64,000 nt of DNA from the NCBI GenBank assembly GCA_028023455.1, contig JAQFVV010006293.1, forward strand, positions 3,421,844 to 3,485,843, read 5' to 3'. The notes under the pieces are model-generated. The model was not told the DNA's origin, did not search any database, and saw nothing but the letters and a program-made list of their open reading frames with translations. The translations under genes were made by a program, and so were the position numbers. Numbering within the stretch: position 1 is the first letter of the stretch; every line of letters begins with the position of its first letter. Shown piece after piece: positions 22,311-34,696 of this stretch. Source of the stretch: Epiperipatus broadwayi. Lineage: Eukaryota > Onychophora > Udeonychophora > Euonychophora > Peripatidae.

Positions 22311-24047
22311 CTGTGTATTATAAGTAACTGGTTCACTAATGTAAATAATAGTTTGATTTCAGAAGGGAGCTTTGCGTATATTTTTTTATATTATAATATC
22401 CAACATAATGGAAAGATGCTTAATCGCCCCTCTAATAATTATTAAACCCCACAAAACTTCATTCTGATGAACATAGCATAAATTAATAAACATGAAATTA
22501 AAAACTAAATATAGATGGCATAAGAACAAATTGCAAAAAACAATCAATAAAGTTATAATTTAGAGATGAAGAATTTGTTTGAATGGTTTTATAGAACCTA
22601 AACATTTATGATTACTTAAAATATTTATGATCAAGCAAGAATTTTGAGAGTGCTCTAAGCTTTAAAGTTAATTTAACATAAACGATGTAGTTTAACATTT
22701 AAATAATATAATTAAATACGAGACTTGATTAGTTAGCTAGCTTTTAATTTAGAATTGGTTTAGTAATAAAATTAGCGTATTTTGCAAAATGGTTTACCAG
22801 TAATACTTGATAGTAAGTTTTTCAAGGCATTGTTTTTTTACTGGGATTCTCCTCTCCATTAAATCAGGCTGATGCTTTTCTCCATTAAATCTACTGTGGC
22901 ATTTCTATTACTTTGATTGCAGCTTTCTCCATCACTTCGGTCAAGAATTAGCTAGTATTTGCTTCACCATCACTGGGCTCGGGCTGAGGTTGATGTCTTA
23001 TTCTATTCTGTAGAACAGTTTTCCTTGAGAGATCAACAGCCAGTCTATCGTCCCACTAGCCGACAGTTCTCATTTTAACAGCTTTGGTAATGGCTTGATC
23101 AGAATTCAGCTTGGTTAAAGCGATGCAGGAACAGCTCTTTAATTATTTTTCAACACTCGTTTTTCAGAAAAATGCTTCTCCAACTTTTTTTGATGGTCAC
23201 TACAGGCTTTTCTTGTATCATTTTTGACAGTATTTCCCTCCCCATTTTACTTTCGCAACGTCACTTGTTTACTGACTTCGAACTTTGCCTTTAACTAAAT
23301 TTCCACTTAGTTTTTAATATTCGCCACAGCTAAATCTGGAGTTAAAAGCTCTATTCCCTTGGGTTTCCCAATTGCGCTTAGTATGAATTTATGCCTGATT
23401 GGATTTTCTAATTTATTTTTGCCTATAATTTTAAATAAGGTCAATTTTCAGCCAAAAGATTATTTTTAGATGAAATGTTAAAACTCGTAAACAAATTATA
23501 GCTTGTGTAATTTTAAGCAAACAATAGAACTCGAAAATTATTTAAAATAAATATTAAAACATAAAGGAATAATTTTATAAATTTAAACTTATTATTTTGT
23601 TATATACCTAAATTCTAACTACACATTGCTATGTTTATTTCAGTTTTAGCAAACGTAAAGGAATATGTGCGTATATAAATACTTATGACTGCATCTTCAT
23701 ATTATAGTTAACAAGGTGATTATACATGCACATACTCGGCAACATTACAAGCACACTCAAATTTTTAAATTAAAGAAATACACGCAATTTGAGTGAAACG
23801 AAATACACTATTATAGAATATAATAGGTGAAGCAGACAGGTCGATAGATCTGTTTCAATATATATAGTCAAAACAAAGCCCTAATTAACTTCATTTTTTT
23901 TCTATCTGAATAGCATATCTAAATTCAGAGGGTCTACTACATAATGAAATCTCTGTTATTTAATTCAGTAGTAAAATAGAATCTGTAGCCCAAGTTCCAT
24001 AGACTGCCACAATTCTGGTACTTGAACTTAGGCCTTTCAGAGCAATA

Positions 24048-24536
24048 AATCATAAATTTATTATTATTTTTCATATTCAATTTCTCTATAATATAATTTT
24101 AATCTTCATAGTAAGTTCTTACTTTGATTAATATAATATACTTTTTCAATCTTCTCAATCTGAGATCTAATGGGTATCATTGTGGTTTAGTCCTTTTTAT
24201 CATGTTTATCACATTTTCTTGATTCATTTGTTTTAGCTGCTTCTTCTATAGAACAATTTCTTCATCTATTCCACATCTCATATTTGTGTATGAATTATTT
24301 TACGATTTATAGTATATAAAGTTGAAATACTTTATTTTATAAGTATTTTAATATTACTGTATATAGTTTTTTTTAAATATTAGAATGACTATTTTAAAAT
24401 TAAAAATTCTCTTCTCAAAATAAGTAAAATCTTTATATTTGAATTTATTATGTTGTAATAACTTATTTTAAAATTTCTTTGTTCTCTCAAAACATTAACA
24501 AAATACAACATTTAGAAAACAAAACAAGAAAAAAAC
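24048..24536. other. AT-rich spacer
   Basis: Nothing recognised; no open frame of interest. Confidence 0.4.
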
Positions 24537-24544
24537 ATCTATTA

Positions 24545-24769
24545 CAGGGGTGGGCAATTGTTTTGGCTCAGGGGCCGCAGAGGTTGGCGGAGGATCGCAT
24601 CAGGGGCCACTTTGTGGAAGGGAAGGTTAGCGAAGGGATGCACCTTTTTTTCATGACACAATAAACACACTGCTTTATTTCCTGTACTACCAAAGAAATA
24701 TTTCTTTGTCCATTCTTCATTAAACACGCGACATTCATCATCGATTTTACATTTTTTTAGATGATTCAT
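24545..24769 (-). pseudogene. hAT transposase N-terminus, GTF2IRD2-like zinc finger
   Basis: From the ATG the frame reads MNHLKKCKIDDECRVFNEEW, then TKKYFF and KAVCLLCHEKK. 'K-[IV]-D-x-E-[CN]-R-x-F-[NQ]-x-x-W-x-x-x-Y-F-F' followed by C-L-x-C is the signature start of the hAT transposase domesticated in vertebrate GTF2IRD2 and abundant in arthropods. The finger is incomplete: the H residues and the whole RNase H-like catalytic region are missing, because the frame runs straight into the terminal repeat. Confidence 0.7.
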
Positions 24770-25021
24770 GGTTTCACTAAAGTTAGAAATGTATATATTT
24801 CCTAATGCAAAGACTAAATTGAAATTAACCAGATCAACTGGAAAAGCACTGCACATTGTATCTACACTGCGCATGTGTATTGACATGGCCATCCTAGTGG
24901 AAAATATGAGATGAATCTTCGGTCGCGCACAGGAAGGAAATCTCAGTTGAAGGCAGATTTTTTTTGATTGTCTTGGTGGGCCACATAAAACTCTTAGTGG
25001 GCTTCTATTTGCCCACTCCTG
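24545..25021 (-). mobile_element. Short hAT derivative with perfect 8-bp target duplication
   Basis: Ends are CAGGGGTGGGCAA and, inverted, CAGGAGTGGGCAA, the terminal plan of Charlie-like hATs. ATCTATTA is duplicated exactly at 24537-24544 and 25022-25029. At 477 bp it is an internally deleted, non-autonomous copy that still keeps the N-terminal zinc-finger exon of its transposase on the minus strand. The ends are GC-rich, unlike the surroundings. Confidence 0.9.
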
Positions 25022-25029
25022 ATCTATTA

Positions 25030-26091
25030 GTAAAGTTTTGTATATTGTATTGTTTATCACATTTCAGTCTGTTTTTATGCCTCTGTGATCATTGGGATAG
25101 TAGAATAAATTTTGTTAAGAAAATGATAGTAGCAAACATTATTGATATATTCTGATTGTTATTGCTTAGTATAGTAATTTTTTGCCTAATTGCTGGAAGT
25201 CATTCATAAAAATAATTTACCAATTTTCTTTTATCATTTTATGAGCAAAGTATATAAAAAAGTTCAAAACTATTGCATAAGATTGTCGTTGCTTGATTGA
25301 AAATCACATCATTATTTAACGAAAGATAATTCTAAATTTTTTATTTTATCATTTTTTTACCATATGTGTTATGTGTTTATTTTTTTTGTCTTATGTTTAA
25401 AATTTTTATTATTTACTATTATTTATTTTAACTTTCCATCTAATTTTAACTGATATATTTACTATTTATATTACTACATGTTAAATAAAACATTTATTAA
25501 TTTTATTCAATTGTAATCTATTATAGTAATTTTTGTTAATTGTCATAATTCTTTTTCTAATTTTTCTATTAATTTATTTTATCAGTTTATTTTCTATTTT
25601 TTTTTTTTTTTTATTGATCTAAATAATACTTAATAGTATATTTTTCTCTTTCAAGTATATACGAAATGATTGATCCTTGCAATAATTTCTTTTTTATCAT
25701 TTGATTAGTCAAATCAATCCAATGGTTTTCATTTTCAGGTCACAATTCTAATTAAGATCACAGGAAGATTTGTGAATAATGTAATAATTAATAAAAAAAA
25801 TTACACAAGTTAGAATTACTCCTATTAATATTTTTGAACTCTAAAATAATTGATTACATTCATTATAATACATTGTTGTGTTAAATATAATTCATTAATG
25901 TGGTACAATAATTATTCAAAAGTAATGCAATTAACAAATTTTGATTAATAGGAGATTGTTCACTTTCTGGTTGCCTATTGTTACTGGTGCTTTATAATCA
26001 TCCTAAAGTGAATGCTCATTTGACAAATGTATGTTTTCTTTTTTTTTTTTTTTTATAGATTATTTCACTTTTTTTTTCACAGTATAGGATA
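25030..26091. other. AT-rich spacer
   Basis: Among the most AT-rich stretches here, with T-runs at about 25600 and 26040. No feature recognised. Confidence 0.45.
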
Positions 26092-26242
26092 ATAGTATGA
26101 AAATTGAACCCTACTGTCTGATGGCGCTGTTTTTTACAAAACGCACATCAACATACTGTTTTAGCGGCCTTAACTTACAGCTAACAGTACAAGAGGTGTT
26201 TTTTTGAGCCGTAACAGGCCGCCTGAGGGTGATGTATTCTAG

Positions 26243-27934
26243 TGTAACGGTTTATTCCGGCGTAAACATGTATATATGTGGTATACGTTTATTACATATT
26301 TCAAACCTAAGTTTTTGCTATTTTATTTAACAAAAATTATAATGTGAACGCATATATATGTAGTTGGTTCTGCAATGTACTCTAACCACTCGCCCAGCAT
26401 ATTTATGAGCATCAATAATGACCTCAAGCGCCAATCTTACCTATGAATAAATAAGAATTATGCTGGGAGAGGAAGAGTATCTATTTCTGGTGATTAGAGC
26501 TTGTACCTCTGGCTAGCTCACTCGTAGTAGTCGGTGACCGTGGGAAAGAGGTGGAGGAAACAAAATGCGCATGTAGTGCATGAACGATTCGTTTGCTTTC
26601 CTATTTTTTGCTTTTTAATACTATTCTAAGAAATTAACACTGACACACACAATTAAATTTATAACACTACTTAATATTTATTAATACAAAACAAATAATA
26701 AAAACCCCATAGAACCCCGTAATTGGATTTGTGCCCGAATAATTAAATAACCCGCATGTAAATACACTCGCATTAAGTTCATAAATGCAATACACAAAAA
26801 TACTGATCATAGCTTGAAAACAATTTCAATCAGGCATTGTCTATTAAGGCGTGTCTTTATACAGGGTAATATTTCAACTTTCTCTTCATTTACTTTTAAC
26901 CCTTTTACACATTATTTAATAGGATGTGCTTTCATTCAAAATAGTTACTATCATTTACGAAAATGTTTGGTTTACCTCGTTTATCTCACCCGGGTGTGGA
27001 TTATTAGCAATTTTCCACTGGCTTCGAGCTGCGGTGTACGATTAAAGGATTTCTTTCTTTGGTAGGATTCCATAAGGCAATCAATGGTGTCCAGTGAATG
27101 CTGTTCTTTTCATAGCTTTAGGAAGGGCTTCGCTCCTACATTGACAGTGACCGTAGTATCTCCACAGGATGGATGGCATTGCCCGGCCCATTCTGTTCTT
27201 CTACCCCAGCCTGTTCATGATTTTTCGATTATAAACTTTTTTCTTTTTACTAATTTTTCCTACGATCCTGCTCGTGGCAGTCACAGCTCTAGAAGTCCTC
27301 TAAGTTCAGCTTTCCCGACTAATTAATTATACTATTGTTCTTTCTTCTTTCATTAAACCATGTGGTTTGCGAAACGAAAATCTTTTCAATAACTTTTCTT
27401 TTCTTTGTTTCTTTTATCTATGCTTAATAATTTCCAATTTACCTTGCGATCTACACTCAACCGTTCATTGTCTCTTATTTTTAACATTTTATTTTATTAA
27501 TTAAAATGTCTTTGTCTCAAGATAGCGATCTGCAACTTTTCGGGTCCTTTCTTTGCAATTAATTAATTTTTTTATAATTTGTAACATTCTTCCTTTAGTT
27601 GACCATCTTGGAATATTTCTTTTTAAATTAAAATAACCTTATTCCTTTTTACAAAATTATATTTACTCACTCATGCAGCAATATAAACACGCGTATAAAT
27701 AAATAACAGAGCACAAACCATATAATCCCCCGTCCCTCTTATATTTCAATGTTTTTTATTTACTTACTTAAATATATATATATATGCGCCCGCATACAAG
27801 ACCACAACGAAAAAGAAAAATAACAATTTACTTAATATTACACTTGATTTAATTAGATATGTATGCTCAGTAGTATTACCCTCTGACTTAGAACAGGGTT
27901 TGAACTCAGCCCTGTTATACTACGATTATGTAAC
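26243..27934 (+). mobile_element. LTR-like element K, right end tentative
   Basis: Starts TGTAACGGTTTATTCCGG. Near the right end is a family-like palindrome (ACAGGG..GCCCTGT around 27890-27920) and then TATGTAACA. The preceding bases CTAG are not repeated at the proposed right end, so the boundary is a guess. It contains less AT-rich segments (26480-26580, 27060-27310) but no credible gene; short frames at 26814 and 27084 have no domain. Confidence 0.45.
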
Positions 27935-28150
27935 AAAATACTACGCACATTGCATTGTGACAGTATTCGTCAAGTGAGTGCTCTTGAACTCTTGCTACAG
28001 TCTGATTTGATGGTGGCTGTATTTGAAAGAGACGAAACTGCAAAAATTCATTGTCGGAGATTTTTTAGAAAGCGTAGTGGAATTACTATTCCATATTAAG
28101 AATTGTCATGTCGTCACAACGCTTCCCTATGCTTTTGAACTACACACAAC

Positions 28151-28534
28151 TTGAAAAGGTTCTTTTCGGCAGAGTTTTTTCTGATTTCACATGCAAATGC
28201 CCGTTTATGCACGAATCTGTGCGAGAACTGTCAAATGTCATCTGCAAGTTGTCTGAATTGGTCGAAGCTGAGTGAATTGTCGGCCGGCCACATAAGTGGA
28301 TGCACAATATTGTGTTTCTTCAGAAAGAGAAACTCCTGCACGCGTACCTATGTAGGTCTGCATAAAGGAAGTTATTGGTTCGAGGGCTCCAAAATATCGT
28401 TACTTACAGCTTTGAGGCTTCCCTGTTATTTTATTTGCATATTACTTTTGGCTGCTGTTTTTTATTTCCCCATAAATGTTTTTTTTTTTACTTGTTTTGC
28501 TTCACAACTTGTCCAAAGTTTCGTTTCTTTTTGA
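28151..28534 (+). pseudogene. Merlin/IS1016-like transposase relic
   Basis: The frame includes CENCQM (a zinc-ribbon-like half), then SCTRTYVGLHKGSYWFEGSK followed by ISLLTALRLPCYF. In Merlin transposases a zinc ribbon is followed by 'C-R-x-x-x-S-[IL]-R-x-G-S-x-F-x-x-S-K-L-x-L-x-x-x-L-x-L-[IL]-Y-x-[FW]', and this is a good match in the right order. The DDE catalytic part is missing; the frame then runs into low-complexity sequence. Upstream coding-like sequence at about 27960-28110 is out of frame and has stops. The family call rests on this one block. Confidence 0.5.
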
Positions 28535-28579
28535 TTCAATAAATTATTTTATGGGGAAACTTGTTGTTTTTGTTGTTCA

Positions 28580-29500
28580 CATGATTATAAAGTAGGTAGG
28601 TAATATTTGATAAATTTCATTAACAGTTAAAGTAGGTAATATTTTATTATACCAAAAAAGAAGTGTTTAAGAGTTGATTCAAAAGGCCCACCAATAAAAA
28701 ATAAAATAAAAATAAAGAACTATGCGGTAACATAAAATGTTCAAAAAGAAAATCCAAAAAAAGAAATCGATAATTAAAAATCAAAAAAACCTTTCCTGCC
28801 ACCCCACCCACCTCCCCGGCTTTAAAAAAAGTGCTCTTTAAAAACACTTTGTTTTTTTTAAAAATTAAAGTCCCAAAAAATTAAGGAACTTTTTGCTATC
28901 ACGTAATATAGCTTTATGTAGCATAAAGATTTGAAACAAACAAAAAAAAAAAAGCATCGTAATAAATTAACCAAAAAAAAAAAAAAGTTGACAATTCAAA
29001 ATCAAAACAAACCCTCTCCCCTCCACCCTCTAAAAAACCAAGTTTTGGTTTATTCAAAAGTACCGAATTGTCGAAGTCTTTCAGTAAATCAAAACATCAA
29101 CCCCCCAAAAAAAGAAGATAAGTTAAAAGCAAACAACCACCCCCCCTCCACCATCTAAAAACAACAAAGTATTTGTTACCGTATTTTTGTGTAAACAAAC
29201 TGATGGAGCATTAATCGATAGTTTCTTAAAAAAATGAAGCAAAAAAAAAAAAATAAAAAAACCGGGTGAAAAAAAAATTTGGTTTACCGTTAGTAATATT
29301 ATGTAAAGAAACCTACAGACAGTCATTAATTTACAAACAAGCCAATATCCCTAGACCATCTAAAAACAAAGTATTTGTTTATTAAAAAAAAAAAAAAAAC
29401 TTTGGTGGTTTACTGTCGCCGATGAAAAAAAATTAAAAACCAGTTGAAAAAAAATCTTTTACCGTAATATTATGTAAACAAACAGGTAGCCTGTGAATCG
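28580..29500 (+). repeat. A-rich degenerate array with C-rich islands
   Basis: Five or so diverged units alternate long A-runs with short C-rich islands (CCCCACCCACCTCCCC, CCCTCTCCCCTCCACCCTC, ACCACCCCCCCTCCACCATC) and recurrent TGTAAACAAAC and AAAGTATTTGTT. Frames read through it are Lys/Asn/Pro low complexity and are not genes. Confidence 0.6.
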
Positions 29501-29565
29501 GTATATTGATGTGAATTGGGCAAAAAAGAGCGCCATCAGACAGTAGGGTTCAGTATTCATACTAT

Positions 29566-30427
29566 CACCCAATATAGTTATGGTTCATTGAAAATATAAA
29601 ATTTCTGCAAAATCAATTAAGAGAAACAAAATAGATACAAATCATTAAAATATTTTATCCATTCATCAAGTCTTAAGTTAAACCTATTTTTATTTTCATT
29701 TTATCATTTTTTTTGTCATATTATTAATGTTTTAAGTATTTTTATTTGTATTTAATTAAAATCTTTAGTATTTTTATTCTATAAATTAGCATTTATTTAA
29801 AAGCAATTTTTTTTTCTGATTACATATATGCATCTAATAAAACTTGCATATTTTTGTCTTACATTGACATAGAAAATGGTAGATAGGAAATAATTTTTTT
29901 AAAATTATAGATACTAATGTCATATTAAAGACAATATTAATTTACAATAAATGTCAATACTCATCTTCACAGGTCAGAAACCATTATTAAATTTCAGCTC
30001 TGCTCAAAAATAAATTAAAAATTGCTGCATTAAACCTAACTCACTTTGTTATTAATTTTTTTTAATTTGGGGAAAAATATACAGATAGAAAGCTTAATAA
30101 TTTAAGAATTTTTATCATGAAGACTAAATTATGAAGGATCTTTTAAATTTTCATAATAATTAACTTTATTTTCTTAGTATGGGTTATAATTCACTTAATA
30201 TTTTTTACTTTTGATATATGAAAAAAATAATATATTGTATAGTAAAATAAATTAATTTATGCACAAATCTTTGAAAATAAAATTAAAGTTAAATGGAGTT
30301 CAATAATTACCTTAAATTAATGAGTAACTGCTTTAAATGCCATGTTTTATTATTAGCCTACACATTTTGATCTCAAAGTTTATAATAAAATAACTTTTAA
30401 TACTAATGTTTTATCTCTTAGACTTCC
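29566..30427. other. AT-rich spacer
   Basis: Nothing recognised. Confidence 0.45.
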
Positions 30428-32090
30428 AGAGCGCCATCTTGAATTTTAAAAAAAAATTATACTAAATATAAATTAAAGCATATCTTCTGTTTGAATGCAA
30501 TAAATATAAAAAATATGTACATTGTTAGAAAGAGCAAATATGAAAGAATGTAAGAAGCTGATAAAATAGCCATTACCTAAAAAAATTAAGAAAAAAAATA
30601 TTTTTAATGCTTTAAAAAAATGTTTATTTTTGCATTTGTTCACAAATACTAAATTTTGAAAGTTAAATATTAAAATGACACTTTCATAAACAGCTTCATC
30701 ACATTTGTCACAAAATGCTGAAAAAAAAAGATATATAATATATCTTACCTGAGGTAATTTTTCTGTGATAAAATTACAAAAACAGTGTGATCGGTAGCTT
30801 GTTTTTACTAGCCGACCCACATCCTGTCCTTCCATATCAGGGTATTTGCTAGAAATGTTTGGTTGTCCTTCCATGCAGGGTATCTGTTAAAAATGTATTT
30901 GGTTTTTAGTGGGGGAAAAAATAACAGGAATAATATACAAGATATTATGCAAAGAGAACTTTAGTAAATTGTAATGTATTATTATATTATAGTATATTAA
31001 TTATATTATTGAAAAATGGGGTGTGACCTAAAATATGTATTCTTTTCAAGTAAAAAGTGTACTCAAATAAATATCAAACATTAAGAACTTAAGTAAATTG
31101 TAATGTATTATTATATATATATTAATTATTATATTATTGAAAAATGGGATGTGACCTAAAATATGTATTCTTTTCAAGTAAAAAGTATATTAAACAAAAA
31201 AAAGTCAAACAAAAATTTCTCTAAAGATAAAATGAATAAAAACTAATTAAATCAATAAATATCAAAATAAACATTTATTATGAGCAGTGATCACATATGT
31301 GTGGGAGATGATATATGATAGTGGATAACTGAGGGTGCGTGGTTTTATTGTCATTGAAATCGCCTAAAATACAGCATATTTATTACTTTTCTACACATAT
31401 TTCATTATATAGAAATATAAAAAATAAATAATAAAAAACAAGTAATAAAAAACACTACTCGCTGAATTCCTGGCCAACATGATCTTAATGTTCATTCCAA
31501 GTTCAAACTCTGATCGTGAAGATCTAGATGCAATTCCCATGCTTGTCCTGCAAATAAAGTGACTTAACTAAGTTTTTTTTGGTCAATGCAGTTTCTAGAT
31601 ATGAATTATTACTAAAATTCTCACTAAAATTAGCTTCTACAAAGAATACGTGGCAATCGGAGCAAGCATAAGAGTCCATACATTTTTATGAGTTCTAAAT
31701 CTAAAAAAAAAAAACTAAAAAGTGCAGTAAAAAAAAAAAATCATAAAAAAATTTAAATTTCATTGTAGAAAAAAAAAACATCTTTTTGAACAAAGAGCAG
31801 ACTCACAAATGTATGCATCGGCAATTGAATAACGTCAGCAAGCGGCGAGAGAGTTCATTTCAATTGTAAAAACATTTTACGAATGCTAAATCTAAAAAAA
31901 AAAGAGAGAAAAAATTAAAAATTGCTTCTCAAAAAAAAAATAAAAAATAAAAAATCAAAATTTCATTGTAGAAAAAAAAATACATCATTTAAAACGTAAT
32001 CATGTCGAATGATGTGAGAAGCATAAGTGTCAGCTGTACTGATTCAGCATGAGCTCAGTTTAAAATGTAAACTTCTGATGAGGAGTATGA
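30428..32090. repeat. Long interspersed repeat R2 (paralogue of 5238-7000)
   Basis: Same block order as R1: exon-like cassette, tandem GGGGTGTGACC blocks (two units here), the GTGTGGGAGATGAT patch, then A-rich modules. The final A-rich module (AATCTAAAAAAAA, GAGAGAAAAAA, TTTCATTGTAGAAAAA) is present twice, at about 31700 and 31885. The termini and class of the element are unknown. Confidence 0.7.
30749..30883 (-). other. Exon-like cassette with splice signals (copy 2)
   Basis: 135 bases between a TTTTTAACAG acceptor and a CAG|GTAAGA donor on the minus strand. Open in one frame: starts IPCMEGQPNISSKYPDMEGQ and ends FITEKLPQ. The first 20 codons and the last five are almost the same as in copy 1, while the middle differs in sequence and by one codon. 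The maintained frame and splice sites suggest that it was, or is, spliced into a coding transcript. Function unknown. Confidence 0.4.
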
Positions 32091-33012
32091 TGGGGCTTAC
32101 AGGAAATCAAAGAGAAAAGTCTTGCTATAGTTGATATTTGAAAAAAATTAATTTTCATAACTAAATCCTAGAACTTCATGGAAATGGGGGGGGGGGTGAT
32201 TCAACAAAACACTAAATAAGTTGGTCTAGATTTTAAATAAGAAAGGGATGTGATGGTTTAAACATTCAATATTTGTAGATTTATTGTTTTAATTTATATT
32301 TTAATTGCTCAACTATCTAATTAAAAAAGTTCATATGCTAAATAAATAATTTTAATTACAATACAAAAATCTTTTTAAGATTTAAGTTTTAATATTATTA
32401 TTTACAATTATTAAAGAAAGGGAAAAACAATTTAGAAATATTTATTTTTGATCAATACTGTATAAAAAATTGTCATAAAATGAGTTTATATTTTAAATAT
32501 GTTTAGTTCAGTAAAAATACATTTAATATACATGATGTATTTATAAACATATTTTCATCCATGTATGTATTAAAATTGATAGTTATTTATTCAGATTTTG
32601 CTTTAAAAAGTTTATAAGTGAATGGGTAAGAAACATATTGTTGATTTATTACTTAATCCAGAAAAATTATTTTGGGAAAGGGTATAAAAAAAAGAATATG
32701 AAATTAATGATAATTTATTTATATCTATTATATTTTTTTAAAAATCAATTAGTTATGGATCCTTATATTAATTCTAAACCTTTTCAGAATTTATTTTTGA
32801 ATATTCATAATTTGTATTGTTTCAAGAAATTCAATTCCTATTCATATTCTAGTCTATACAAATCAATTTTATAATACTTTCACTTTTTGCTTATTATCTT
32901 AATTTTTTTATATTTTATGTAATATAAAATATATATTAATAAAATATAAATATTTTATTATATATTATATTTTAATTATAATTATATAATTGTTTGTATT
33001 ATATATATAATA
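32091..33012. other. AT-rich spacer with a G11 run
   Basis: Eleven G at 32186-32196. The 78-codon frame at 32638-32874 starts at TTG and is low-complexity; no gene supported. Confidence 0.45.
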
Positions 33013-33892
33013 CACCTGAGTCTCGTTTTATGCGGTAGATAGGTTCCTCAGAAAATGCGCACAAAAGAAATCGCACAAAAATAAATGTAAACTTACCTCG
33101 GAAAATGGGGCATAGGTTCCCATAATTTTCAGAAATTGGCATAAAAGCAAAGCAACAAGGAAAAATTACTTTAAAATTTGCATTAAACAAATAAGGAAAT
33201 AAAGTATGACTAATAAAAAATTTCAAATATATGAAAAAATTAATAAGACAAACTTTTTTACTTTTTTTATTAACTATAGTATTTAATTTTACATTTTTTT
33301 CATACATATTTTAATCATTACCGTGATTTTACAATATGCATTCGTTTGTGAACTAGTAAGAAATCAGATTCATGACGTGTTGTACAACTAGCGCCACTTC
33401 CACTCTTGTGCTGTTTCTATATTAAAAAAAATGAGATCGCAATCAAAACAAAAAGATTAGACATTATCATTAGAAAGATTATTTTCAGTTTATAAAATCA
33501 ATAAAATCTTCGTTATTATTTATTTTAAAAATCTAAAAAAATATTTATTTCTGTTAATATCTGACAAAATATGTTTTAAAAGTTTAAAATTTTTGAATAT
33601 TTATTGCAATATTTTTATATGTATGTATAAATCTATTATTATTTACTCATTAGTATATGTTACCTAGAAGCTAAGATTCTAAATACAGCTTCAGGCCATA
33701 TTAACGTAAACTGGTAATATAACCGTATATTTTTGGAAAAAAAAAGTATTTCAAGTCAAAATAAGTTATTAATAATTTAAATTTTTTGATATCTAATAAA
33801 TATAGTGAAATATGAAGAATATTAAGAAGAAACATGAATCACATAATTTCAAAATCGCATTAAAATAATCCGCATAAAACGAGACTCAGGTT
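33013..33892 (-). mobile_element. Tigger/pogo-type transposon B (880-bp deletion derivative)
   Basis: Ends CACCTGAGTCTCGTTTTATG and, inverted, AACCTGAGTCTCGTTTTATG, flanked by TA. The left 200 bases match the right end of element A in reverse, with blocks AGGTTCCTCAGAAAA, CAAAGCAACAAGG and AAAATTACTTTAAAATTTGC. No transposase remains. It is useful as an uninterrupted reference for the LTR insertion site in element A. Confidence 0.8.
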
Positions 33893-34696
33893 TATATTTT
33901 ATTAATATAATTAATAAAATGTTAATTTTTAAAATATATATTTTATTTATATATATAAAATATGTATATACCTATTTTATTAAATGCTTTTATATTATAT
34001 TATATTGTCCCATCTGTGTTTCTGTCAGGATCTCTACATTTTTGAATTTTTAACAATTAAAAAAAACCTTGTTTTCTTAGATTTTGAACTCATAACCTTA
34101 TTTTGCCCAGGAAAGGTCCTTAATGACTGAGCCAACAGTAATATTACATTTGTAGAGTAAAATTTACTTAATATTAATTTAATTAAAAGTAAATATTTCC
34201 TATTAAATCTGAATTATTTTTTTGAAATAATTAATATTTTATAAATATTTTGTAAAAAAATAATAAATGTGTAAAAACAGGCTTAAAGAAATATGTTTCT
34301 TTTTTCATTTCCAAATTCAAAATGAATACAACTATTAAAATCATTGACAGCAGGTGCTTTCTTGTGAAAAAAACAAGAAACAATAAAAAGGGATCCATGA
34401 AGAGAATTATTTTATTTAAATTGAAATTTTATGTTTTATTTATAATTAAGAACTAAAAATATTTATTTTTTTTTAAAAAAAATAATGCTTTATGTTTTAA
34501 ATAGCTCACGAAAGAATAAAAAATAACAAAGTAACCCATTTCATAAAATCATTTGAGGCTTAAATCATAAAAATAAAAAGCCTCAAATGCTTTGGATTAT
34601 TTTTTTATTTTTTGCATGTTATTGGGCTATTTAGACAAAAGCATTATTTTTTAAATGTTTTATTTTTAAAATTAAACTTTTATTTAAATTTTTCAA
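33893..34696. other. AT-rich spacer with a possible tRNA-like relic
   Basis: At about 34075-34140 the minus strand has GGCTCAGTCATTAAGGA and GAGTTCAAAATC, resembling degraded box A and box B at tRNA spacing. No A-tail, target duplication or full cloverleaf was found, so I do not call it as an RNA gene. Confidence 0.3.

Larger units (their letters stand above)
21660..24047 (+). mobile_element. Probable LTR-like or internal region H, boundaries tentative
   Basis: Two readings compete. Either this follows LTR G as truncated internal sequence, beginning with the primer-site-like stretch, or it is another long LTR-like copy starting TGTGGTATCAGAATATATG (compare TGGACCGGTCAGAATTGTATG elsewhere) and ending near CTTAGGCCTTTCA. 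In favour of the second, a CT-rich, less AT-rich patch at 22850-23300 sits where the bounded copies at 56044 and 59942 have theirs. No convincing protein-coding frame. No target duplication found. Confidence 0.35.
26092..29565 (+). mobile_element. Composite DNA transposon with 37-bp TIRs, probably Merlin
   Basis: The left end ATAGTATGAAAATTGAACCC, continuing TACTGTCTGATGGCGCT, is mirrored at 29529-29565 with few mismatches. Inside is a transposase relic with Merlin (IS1016-like) features, an LTR-like insertion, and an A-rich degenerate array. A clean 8-9 bp target duplication expected for Merlin was not found, and the exact first base is uncertain. Confidence 0.55.

Noticed and set aside
24542-25060. 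172-codon minus-strand frame taken as a gene
   Set aside because: Its ends run through the terminal repeats of a 477-bp hAT derivative; only the part after the internal ATG is transposase-like, and it is truncated.
28931-29326. Lys/Asn/Pro-rich frames
   Set aside because: Translation of the A-rich/C-rich array; low complexity only.
34075-34140. tRNA-like box A and box B on the minus strand
   Set aside because: Box spacing is plausible, but no acceptor stem, A-tail or target duplication could be found by eye.
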